From JBMNKL01 sp050261495 (GTDB lineage Bacteria; Bacillota; Clostridia; Acetivibrionales; DTU013), in contig JBLNDI010000105.1 of NCBI GenBank assembly GCA_050261495.1, forward strand, positions 1-6,923: DNA of 6,923 nt, in the 5' to 3' direction. Below the pieces are notes generated by a model that saw only the letters and a program-made list of their open reading frames with translations, did not search any database and was not told where the DNA came from. Below, in pieces: positions 1 to 5,598 of this stretch; the stretch's first letter is position 1, and each line of letters opens with the position of its first letter. Made by a program: the position numbers and the translations under genes.

Positions 1-50
1 TGATAAAGCGTCTGTTATGTGACTATAATTTTATACTTCTTTACACGTCT

Positions 51-88
51 AAAATCTCCTGTAATATCAACGGTTACAGGAGATTTTT
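51..88. terminator. Bidirectional intrinsic terminator-like hairpin
   Basis: A perfect 14-bp inverted repeat (51-64 AAAATCTCCTGTAA, 74-87 its reverse complement) encloses a 9-base loop and is followed by five T's (84-88) on the plus strand. The A-tract at 51-54 gives a matching T-tract on the minus strand, so it could stop transcription from both sides. The next gene starts 245 bp further on in the plus direction, so the hairpin most likely ends a gene lying to the left of the window. The window opens with TGATAA, which could be the tail of such a gene, but this cannot be shown here. Confidence 0.8.
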
Positions 89-125
89 ACCCTGTTGAAC
101 TGTTAAACTCGGGTTATACCACATA

Positions 126-150
126 TGTCAGGGGGACGGGGTTTTTGACA
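126..150 (+). repeat. REP-like GGGGAC repeat, copy A
   Basis: The 25-base unit begins TGTCA, has the core GGGGGACGGGG, a T-run, and ends TGACA, so its ends are inverted repeats. Two related units lie at 2148-2172 and 2194-2220, one of them inverted. From memory, dispersed GGGGACGGTT-type units bounded by TGTCA/TGACA are common in Firmicute genomes, but I cannot confirm the family without a genome search. The TTGACA at its right end has no -10 partner at suitable spacing, so I do not read it as a promoter. Confidence 0.55.
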
Positions 151-332
151 ATGTTCATCGGCATACTCCTTCTTTTCACTTCTATACAACATTTTCCTTA
201 CTAATTATAAGCATATATTACCTATCCTTACAGCCGGCCGCCTAATAGAATAATTATTAGACTATAATCATTTCGGAAATGTCACTATTCAAAGTATCGT
301 TACTGTAGGAAATAGCCTGGGAGGTATGGAAC
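151..332 (+). promoter_or_regulatory. Upstream region of the lipoprotein gene with weak promoter candidate
   Basis: I find no gene in bases 1-332. In this part, a TATAAT hexamer stands at 263-268, directly after a short inverted repeat (CTAATA 242-247, TATTAG 255-260). The sequence 17 bp upstream of the hexamer does not resemble TTGACA, so the promoter would need an activator or a different -35 spacing. The ribosome binding site GGGAGGT at 319-325 belongs to the gene at 333. An ATTTCGGAAAT half-palindrome at about 270-280 resembles the palindrome upstream of the regulator gene (6406-6417), but similarity over so few bases may be chance. Confidence 0.3.
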
Positions 333-2147
333 ATGAAGAGGACCATTGCTTTGCTTTTGATATTTTCATTGGTATTTGCCGGGTGTTCCGGTATAACCAA
401 TAGAAGTAAAGATTCCGATGATGATGGCTACCGTACAGACATTAAAGCCGGGCAAACTGTCGAGTCCAATAATATAGATACAGATGCGGATGTGGATATA
501 GATATAGATATGGATGTCGAAATTGTGGACACCCCTCCGGAGCCAATCAGCCTTTCGGACAAAAGCCTGGGTAATGCCACCTTTACTGTTGACAAAGAAA
601 AAGCCGCATCCTTGCAATACACTGCCGACGGTGAAGAAAAAAGCATCAGTGTAAAGGATGACTCGGGAATTGAATGGACTCTTTCGATTCCCGGCAATGG
701 CCTGATTGAAGAAGAAGAAATTACAATTACTCCGCTTGACAATATAGAGGTGGATACCATGCCGGGCTCAAAGCTTCATGGAATTATGCTGGAGCCTGAT
801 GGATTGGATTTTTTGAAGTGCGCAACCATTAGCGTAAAAAAGCCGGGAGAATCAATAAAAGGTGCGTTGCTTACTGCCAAACATGATGGCTCGGAGCTTG
901 TTTTCTGTCCGGTGGAAACTCATGACGGCGGAATAAAGGCGCCAATAGAACATTTTAGCACCGTGGTTTACGTGCCTGACAACGATCCGTCAATAGATAA
1001 GTTAAAGGAAAAAGCAAAAAAACAATACGATGAAGCCGTTGAAGCTGCCAAGGAGTTGCTAAAAAAGCCAATAACCGTCCCCCCGCCTCCATCCATCAGC
1101 TTTGAATGCATGAATGACCAGAAGATTGCCAGGGCCAAAGAATATGCCGAATCAGTAACCAAAGAAGAGGAAGAAGTAGCGGGACGCTTGTTATCGGCAG
1201 ACAAAGTTTTATTTATTCTGCATGATAATCACAAATCCGATTTTTCTTGGTTAATCAAGGTAATGGAAAGAATGGATGCCAAGGTCAGAACGCTTATACG
1301 GCAATACGAGCCGGACCCGGAGAAGCTTTTGGCCGTTTATCATGCTGCGTACAGGGCTTGGAAACCATTTGCATTTTTTACAAACGATGATAAATATGAT
1401 ATGACGTATTTTATTAGCTGGACAGAAAAAGCAAGAAAACACTATTTGGATAAATTCACCAAGGAACACGAGCATAAAGCTTTCGGCGCTGCATTTATTC
1501 TTGACAAATATTCCAGTGCATTGGGAGGGTACTCTAATCTCGATGAAATTTTTAAAACCCTGAAATTTAAACTAACTGTTGAAACAGTACTGGATGTGCC
1601 CGGTTACCTTATAACTGTAAAAGGCGAAGGCACGCTTAGGGCTTTGGAAATGACTGACGATTATGTTGAGACAGGATTGAACCCCATCTTCTACCCGTCG
1701 ATTGATGAAACACTGCTTGTTCAAGGTATTGGTACGTTTGGATACAGGTATGACGGCGCGAATCCGGACTTAACCATCCTGCCCGAAGAATTTCCTGTAA
1801 AAATACAGGTGAGGAACTGGAAACCATGTGAATCCAATAAAATAAACATTTTCATAGAATCCCTGGGTTCCGATGACGAGACTCACGTATATGAGACTAC
1901 TGCCGGCAAGATATCCTATAACGACCCTATTGTCAACGATTTTGCGGAAGGCTTCTTTGAAGAGGAAAGGACAAAAGTGGCTTTTATCGACCCGAGTGGT
2001 ACAATTATCGGAACGGATATGTTTAATTTCGAAGTCGACCTTAGAGACGGCACGGCTCTCGTAGCCGTTAAAACTATTGACAGGAAGCAGCCGGGCACGG
2101 AAGCAAGGATAATGGTCCATTTGCAGCTTGAACATACCCCTGAGTAA
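333..2147 (+). CDS. Secreted lipoprotein with ZU5-like domain, function unknown
   Basis: The 604-residue product has a classic lipoprotein signal peptide: MKR, a hydrophobic core at residues 5-16, and the lipobox FAGC with the lipidated cysteine at position 18. It should be anchored to the outer face of the membrane. A linker follows, with an unusual stretch at residues 49-66 in which Asp alternates with small or hydrophobic residues. Residues about 105-213 resemble a ZU5-like beta domain, with the patterns WTLSIPGNGL (115-124), ITITPL, LEPDGLDF (153-160) and a closing HFSTVVYV (207-214). A charged helical segment (about 218-246) and a PPPP run (250-253) come next, then a mixed helical middle and a beta-rich C-terminal part that I do not recognise. 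The start is supported by GGGAGGT seven bases before the ATG. It appears monocistronic. The ZU5 call is from pattern recognition only, and no catalytic motif is visible. Confidence 0.9.
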   Translation: MKRTIALLLIFSLVFAGCSGITNRSKDSDDDGYRTDIKAGQTVESNNIDTDADVDIDIDMDVEIVDTPPEPISLSDKSLGNATFTVDKEKAASLQYTADGEEKSISVKDDSGIEWTLSIPGNGLIEEEEITITPLDNIEVDTMPGSKLHGIMLEPDGLDFLKCATISVKKPGESIKGALLTAKHDGSELVFCPVETHDGGIKAPIEHFSTVVYVPDNDPSIDKLKEKAKKQYDEAVEAAKELLKKPITVPPPPSISFECMNDQKIARAKEYAESVTKEEEEVAGRLLSADKVLFILHDNHKSDFSWLIKVMERMDAKVRTLIRQYEPDPEKLLAVYHAAYRAWKPFAFFTNDDKYDMTYFISWTEKARKHYLDKFTKEHEHKAFGAAFILDKYSSALGGYSNLDEIFKTLKFKLTVETVLDVPGYLITVKGEGTLRALEMTDDYVETGLNPIFYPSIDETLLVQGIGTFGYRYDGANPDLTILPEEFPVKIQVRNWKPCESNKINIFIESLGSDDETHVYETTAGKISYNDPIVNDFAEGFFEEERTKVAFIDPSGTIIGTDMFNFEVDLRDGTALVAVKTIDRKQPGTEARIMVHLQLEHTPE

Positions 2148-2172
2148 TGTCACGGAGGCGAGGGTTTGTCAC
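2148..2172 (+). repeat. REP-like GGGGAC repeat, degenerate copy B
   Basis: It starts on the base after the lipoprotein stop codon. It begins TGTCACGGAGGCGAGGG, continues with TTTGTCAC, and so has TGTCA at both ends in direct orientation. The purine-rich core and the T-run parallel copy A at 126-150 but with several differences. It is a weak relative, and I include it because copy C lies only 21 bp further on. Confidence 0.35.
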
Positions 2173-2193
2173 TATCAGTGTTACGGAAACGTT

Positions 2194-2220
2194 GGTGTCA
2201 AACTCCCGTCCCGCTAACAC
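2194..2220 (-). repeat. REP-like GGGGAC repeat, copy C (inverted)
   Basis: Read on the minus strand it begins GTGTTA, has the core GCGGGACGGGAG, and ends TTTGACACC. It matches copy A in the order TGT(C/T)A, GGGACGGG, T-run, TGACA. It sits seven bases from the stop of the flavoprotein gene, between two convergent genes. Its ends can pair (GTGTTA with TGACAC, one G-T pair), but no U-tract follows, so it is not a standard terminator. Confidence 0.5.
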
Positions 2221-2226
2221 ACGCGT

Positions 2227-2784
2227 CTATCTGACACTCGCCAGGCTTTCTCCTAGAATGCGAGCTTCTTCAAGCTTTTCTCCGCAGGCTGACACATGCG
2301 AGGAAGCCGAACAGTAGCGCAAAACATGAAGCTTTACGCCCGCCCATTGCGCAATATCTTCAAACATCATCAGGACAGTTTTTTCACCGACCGCGTCTTC
2401 AACCCCGTAAGTCAATATAAGCACGAGGGTTTTGCCTTTGAAATTGGCAGTGTTATCCCAGCGCAGCAGAGCCTGGAGCCTGTCGATAAGCAGCTTCATC
2501 TGTCCCGTAACGTGCCACCAGTAAATAGGCGTTGCGAATACTATTATATCCGATTCCAGAAAATCCCTATATACTTTCTGCATATCGTCATTAATTACAC
2601 AAAGCGTTTCCAATGATTCCTGGCACTTCAGGCATCCCTGGCATTGCTTGATATTCATTCCGTTCAGAAAATATTCCGCAGCTTCGTTTTCCCCATTATT
2701 TACCCATCCATTTATAAAGCTGTTTGCCAGTGTCGCCGTATTGCCGTCCTTCTTTGGACTTCCCTGCAGTATGGTTGCTTTCAT
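2227..2784 (-). CDS. NADPH-dependent FMN reductase / iron-sulfur flavoprotein family
   Basis: This 185-residue protein of the flavodoxin-like FMN reductase superfamily is probably a cytoplasmic FMN-binding electron carrier or reductase. The FMN phosphate loop is GSPKKDGNT (residues 8-16) after the first beta strand. The ATPIYWW motif (84-90) and the following QMKLLIDR (95-102) are the usual flavin-contacting segment. Cysteines 48, 51, 54 and 62 form CX2CX2CX7C, which fits the compact cysteine motif (CX2CX2CX4-7C) that holds a [4Fe-4S] cluster in archaeal and clostridial iron-sulfur flavoproteins. Many relatives with similar cysteines are uncharacterised, so the cluster is inferred. The ATG at 2784 is preceded by GGGGGG at 2791-2796. 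The gene is separated from nrdJ by 218 bp and has its own promoter. The physiological substrate is not evident. Confidence 0.92.
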   Translation of the reverse strand: MKATILQGSPKKDGNTATLANSFINGWVNNGENEAAEYFLNGMNIKQCQGCLKCQESLETLCVINDDMQKVYRDFLESDIIVFATPIYWWHVTGQMKLLIDRLQALLRWDNTANFKGKTLVLILTYGVEDAVGEKTVLMMFEDIAQWAGVKLHVLRYCSASSHVSACGEKLEEARILGESLASVR

Positions 2785-2832
2785 CTTTATCCCCCCGTAA
2801 AATCATAAAATTGGCATCAAAAATACAATCAA

Positions 2833-2866
2833 ATTATACCATTCAAACATGACAACAGTATGTCAT
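2833..2866 (-). promoter_or_regulatory. Extended -10 promoter with 18-bp operator-like palindrome, flavoprotein gene
   Basis: On the minus strand TATAAT (2833-2838) is preceded by TGG (2839-2841), an extended -10 element. No good TTGACA lies 16-18 bp upstream. Instead the expected -35 region is covered by the palindrome ATGACA-N6-TGTCAT (2849-2866). This places a repressor or activator site at the polymerase contact region about 50 bases before the ATG. The regulator is not identifiable from the site alone. MarR- or HxlR-type redox regulators would suit a flavoprotein, but that is a guess. Confidence 0.6.
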
Positions 2867-2954
2867 ATATGTTCGCTTAAGATCTCTGAACCATCCGACC
2901 CATAGTTTATTCTTTGAAGGACTTTTGAAGTAGTACAGAACACTCATTGACGAC

Positions 2955-3002
2955 AATATCCCTGCATCGTTAATAAAGGATATTTCAAGCCTGACCCCAA
3001 AA
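2955..3002 (-). repeat. Possible REP-like palindromic remnant next to the nrdJ stop
   Basis: Directly after the nrdJ stop, the minus strand reads TTTTGGGGTCAGGCTTGAAA followed by an inverted repeat, AATATCC (2955-2961) with GGATATT (2978-2984) and a 16-base loop. GGGGTCAGG(C/T)-type sequences ahead of a hairpin are familiar to me from repeats linked to REP-associated Y1 transposases. No transposase gene is present here. The hairpin has no adjoining U-tract, so it is at best a weak terminator for nrdJ. The rest of the gap (2785-3002), apart from the promoter listed separately, shows nothing I recognise. Confidence 0.3.
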
Positions 3003-5351
3003 TCACCTGACAGGGCAGATACCGTTCTCGCAGCCTGTGTCCTGGATATCAGCCTCAAACTTCTCTTTTTCGTACTCCGCGAGCAGTGACGGAATAAACG
3101 GCTTCATCGCCGAAATTCGCCGCCGGTACTCCTCAGCGGAAATGCTCTCGTATGGCAGCAGCGGGTAAAAACTATCATCCAGCGCCAGGAAAGAAACGGC
3201 AACGACCTCGTCCCAGTTTTCATACAGCCAATCCTCAACTGCGTTCCATTCATCGCTTTTTACCGTGACGGTGATCGATGCGTTATGATCTACATAATAT
3301 CTCATGAACCGTTTATAAGTCTCAAGCTGCTCCAAAGCGGATACATCGTATTTTGTCCTTTTCACCGGCGATCTCTGCGGGAATTCAACCACCTTGACCG
3401 AGCATGTCATCGGATTCTGCCCGTTTTCCGGCAGCACCGGGTAGCCTAAAGCCTCGCACACCTTCACCAGCGGGTCTCCCGCGTTGATGCGGATTCTCCT
3501 GATATAGTAGGGTGAATGGGAATGGTGCAGTCCGCTTGATACGCCGGGCAGCAGTGAAAGCGTCCCCTCAGGCTTAATGGTGCATATCAGCTTTGGCGCA
3601 GGTATTTTCAGTTCAGCGGAATACTTCGCGGCTTCCTCATGAGCCGTCTTTCTCAATAGCTTCAGCAGTTCTTCCTCCTGTTCCGTCGAATAGCCCAGCA
3701 TGCTCATGGCATCCTGCCAGCCTGTGAGGCTGACTCCAAGCAGCCTGTCCTCCTTTTGGACAGTATCCCATTGATACAGTTCAAGATCCACACAGGTCAT
3801 CCTGATGCCAGCCCTCACCGACAAGCGCTGCGCCTCGGTCAGCCTCTCCAGGTCCAGTTGCCCGTTTTCGTCAACGAAAGCGGCCACGTTTACCGTGGTC
3901 AGGTTGCAGAGTCCGCGGTCCCTTAAAAGTATCTCCGCACATGGATTGATCCCCTGGAAATCAGCCCGCCTCCTGCGTGCAGCCTCCGCATTGATAAATC
4001 CCGGCTCTCCGCTCTGGCGCATCTGTTTAAGCTGCCATCTGAGCTGCTCCCTCGACGGCCGTTCTTCATAAAAAATGGAGTTGTTGCTCATTTTCCTGTG
4101 CGATATGCTCTTGTTCTCCACCCATTCCTTGCGGTCATTCAAATAGTACAATTCGGATTTTGCTCGAATGCATTCCTCGTCGTCCGCCCCGATGATACCT
4201 ACCTCCGCAGTTCTTCGAACGCCGCCTACCACAACGTTTTCTCCTATGATATTGCAGATATCGAGACAGTGTATCGGCCTTAGTTTGCAGCGTATCTTGT
4301 TCTCCTCATGGCCGAGCCTGCTGATAACTTCCGTGATTTTCTCAAACATCGTCTTCAAGCTTTCATGCCCGCTGGCTGTGCCTCCGAACCTCTTGAGCCT
4401 CTCTCCCCTGGGCCTTACATTATCATAATTCAGTATGATGGTATGTACCATCTGATAGCTGTGGCTGTACAGAATGGAGAAAAAGAATTCCAGCGCTTTC
4501 GTCCATCCTTCTTTACTGTCGCCTACCGTAATTTTAGCGATATTCCTGTCAAAAACAAGCGAAGTATAGTCCTGCCTCTCTTTGGGAGGCAGCGGGTTAT
4601 AGTATTCATGAATAACCTGGGCGTTCGTCCGGACAGGCGGCATTTTCTCCACATCGGATTTAAGAATCCTGAAACCAACGCCCGTCCCGATCATCAGCAA
4701 GTAAAACAGTTCGCTGAATTTCTCAAATGAATCAATGATGCAGAATGCGCAGTTGTAATTACCCGTCCCGTACTGTTCCGCAATCTCCGTACCACCCAGC
4801 CACAGCGTTCTCCCGCTCAGGAATTGCCTCAGGTTATATATGTTGTCATAAAGCTTTTCCGCTTCTTCTGCCGTAACCCCGTCCACGAGCCTGCAGTTGT
4901 ATTCAACTGCTCTTCTTACCGTCTCCCACCAGTATTCGCGGCGTTTTGAATCATCAAGCCACCTTGAATAAGTCCGGTAATAGACAAATTCGCCAAGCGG
5001 CTTCATATTTGAGGGCCGATGCTTGTATTTTGACAAAAAGTCATCCTTCAGCAGCCCGTTTTCCCACCGCCTGGCTCTTTGCCGGGCACGGTCCCTCCGG
5101 TAAAGTATATACTTTTTTGCAGCATCCTTTCTGTGGCTTGCCATCAGGGCAGCCTCCACAAGGTCCTGGATGTTCTCAACGTCCATCCTGCCTCCGTTCT
5201 CAGCCACCTTCCCGGCGATGGAATCGGCTATCTGTTGTGAAAGACTGCTGTCAACCCCGTCAAGTGTTTCTGCCATTGCCTTGTTTATCGCATCAACTAT
5301 CCGTTTGGGCTCAAAATCCACAATGCGCCCGTCCCGTTTGACTACCTTCAT
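3003..5351 (-). CDS. nrdJ: Adenosylcobalamin-dependent (class II) ribonucleoside-triphosphate reductase
   Basis: The 782-residue enzyme makes deoxyribonucleotides from ribonucleotides using a B12-derived radical, without oxygen. Residues 1-90 are an ATP-cone (KRDGRIVDFEPKRIVDAINKAM region), which normally senses ATP/dATP. The catalytic set is complete: Cys201 in NYNCAF and Cys482 are the reducing pair, Cys471 in NPCAEI is the thiyl-radical residue, with Asn469 and Glu473 beside it. The C-terminal tail CENGIC (Cys774, Cys779) is the reductant shuttle. Spacings match the Lactobacillus leichmannii monomeric enzyme: radical Cys to partner Cys is 11 residues in both (408 to 419 there), and the tail pair is CX4C in both. 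RPRGERLKRFGGTASG (313-328) and VVVGGVRRTAE (373-383) are also family-typical. The ATG at 5351 has GGAGGG five bases upstream. A longer frame reaching 5438 would run through the operators and is rejected. The L. leichmannii enzyme lacks the ATP-cone. Confidence 0.96.
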   Translation of the reverse strand: MKVVKRDGRIVDFEPKRIVDAINKAMAETLDGVDSSLSQQIADSIAGKVAENGGRMDVENIQDLVEAALMASHRKDAAKKYILYRRDRARQRARRWENGLLKDDFLSKYKHRPSNMKPLGEFVYYRTYSRWLDDSKRREYWWETVRRAVEYNCRLVDGVTAEEAEKLYDNIYNLRQFLSGRTLWLGGTEIAEQYGTGNYNCAFCIIDSFEKFSELFYLLMIGTGVGFRILKSDVEKMPPVRTNAQVIHEYYNPLPPKERQDYTSLVFDRNIAKITVGDSKEGWTKALEFFFSILYSHSYQMVHTIILNYDNVRPRGERLKRFGGTASGHESLKTMFEKITEVISRLGHEENKIRCKLRPIHCLDICNIIGENVVVGGVRRTAEVGIIGADDEECIRAKSELYYLNDRKEWVENKSISHRKMSNNSIFYEERPSREQLRWQLKQMRQSGEPGFINAEAARRRRADFQGINPCAEILLRDRGLCNLTTVNVAAFVDENGQLDLERLTEAQRLSVRAGIRMTCVDLELYQWDTVQKEDRLLGVSLTGWQDAMSMLGYSTEQEEELLKLLRKTAHEEAAKYSAELKIPAPKLICTIKPEGTLSLLPGVSSGLHHSHSPYYIRRIRINAGDPLVKVCEALGYPVLPENGQNPMTCSVKVVEFPQRSPVKRTKYDVSALEQLETYKRFMRYYVDHNASITVTVKSDEWNAVEDWLYENWDEVVAVSFLALDDSFYPLLPYESISAEEYRRRISAMKPFIPSLLAEYEKEKFEADIQDTGCENGICPVR

Positions 5352-5371
5352 AGCAACCCTCCAATAATAAA

Positions 5372-5387
5372 AAACTATATATTGTAT
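5372..5387. promoter_or_regulatory. NrdR box 1 (promoter-distal)
   Basis: The sequence AAACTATATATTGTAT matches the NrdR box consensus acaCwAtATaTwGtgt at 14 of 16 positions, with the core CTATATATTG intact. It lies in the leader, about +26 to +41 from the predicted start of nrdJ transcription. NrdR is the zinc-finger/ATP-cone repressor of ribonucleotide reductase genes in most bacteria. The nrdR gene itself is not in the window. Confidence 0.85.
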
Positions 5388-5402
5388 CATTGTTATCACA
5401 TG

Positions 5403-5418
5403 ATGCAATATATAGTAT
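5403..5418. promoter_or_regulatory. NrdR box 2 (promoter-proximal)
   Basis: Read on the minus strand, ATACTATATATTGCAT matches the NrdR consensus at 13 of 16 positions with the core CTATATATTG intact. Its centre is 31 bp from that of box 1, about three helical turns, which is the known spacing of paired NrdR boxes. It abuts the -10 hexamer and spans the predicted start site, a position suited to repression. Confidence 0.85.
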
Positions 5419-5424
5419 ATTATA
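5419..5424 (-). promoter_or_regulatory. nrdJ promoter -10 element
   Basis: On the minus strand this is a perfect TATAAT. It predicts a start near 5412 and a leader of about 60 bases. The region 17 bp upstream (CATAAA) is a poor -35, as expected for a promoter that depends on an activator bound at -41.5. The start site is inferred from the hexamer only. Confidence 0.6.
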
Positions 5425-5442
5425 AGCCGTCGATGCACAAAT

Positions 5443-5464
5443 TTATGTGATATAAATCACATAA
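5443..5464. promoter_or_regulatory. FNR/CRP-type site, TGTGA-N6-TCACA
   Basis: This palindrome has 9-bp perfect arms (TTATGTGAT and its complement) around ATAA. It contains TGTGA (5446-5450) and TCACA (5457-5461) with exactly six bases between, the CRP consensus and also the site type reported for Bacillus subtilis Fnr. The centre (5453.5) is 41.5 bp upstream of the start predicted from the TATAAT at 5419-5424, the standard class II activator position. The gene directly upstream encodes a regulator of this family, making it the obvious candidate ligand of the site. Confidence 0.85.
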
Positions 5465-5482
5465 GGATTAAATTGGGATAAA

Positions 5483-5522
5483 ACCGGGTACATACCGGGT
5501 ACATATCAAGGTCACACCGGGA
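5483..5522. repeat. ACCGGG repeats upstream of the nrdJ promoter
   Basis: ACCGGGTACAT occurs twice in perfect tandem (5483-5493, 5494-5504), and a third ACCGGGA begins at 5516. The starts are 11 and 22 bp apart, so all would face the same side of the helix. They lie about 70-110 bp upstream of the predicted nrdJ start. They may be a cooperative protein-binding array, but no known site matches. Bases 5523-5598, between the repeats and the regulator stop codon, hold only an AT-rich 13-bp palindrome (5573-5585) and no clear terminator. Confidence 0.45.
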
Positions 5523-5598
5523 TCTTGTCCGAGAAATTGAAAATCATAAGAATCATATATGGAAGAGTTTCAGATATACTATATCATCCGTAAGAATC

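Noticed and set aside
145..167. TTGACA at 145-150 as a -35 element
   Set aside because: The best -10 candidate is only about 11 bp away, and the hexamer is the conserved end of the REP-like repeat.
19..204. 61-codon plus-strand frame starting with GTG
   Set aside because: It runs through the terminator-like hairpin and a REP-like repeat and has no ribosome binding site.
2843..3058. 71-codon minus-strand frame overlapping the nrdJ 3' end
   Set aside because: Its first part is nrdJ in another frame, there is no ribosome binding site, and its end covers the flavoprotein operator and promoter. No family is recognisable.
4308..4730. 140-codon plus-strand frame inside nrdJ
   Set aside because: It is antisense to well-conserved nrdJ codons, has no ribosome binding site and no recognisable product.
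5352..5438. 29-residue N-terminal extension of NrdJ
   Set aside because: It would be encoded by the NrdR boxes and the -10 element, has no ribosome binding site, and the ATP-cone starts naturally at the ATG at 5351, which has GGAGGG upstream.
5352..5598. Cobalamin riboswitch before the B12-dependent nrdJ
   Set aside because: No B12-box-like conserved core was found, and the predicted leader of about 60 bases is too short for one.
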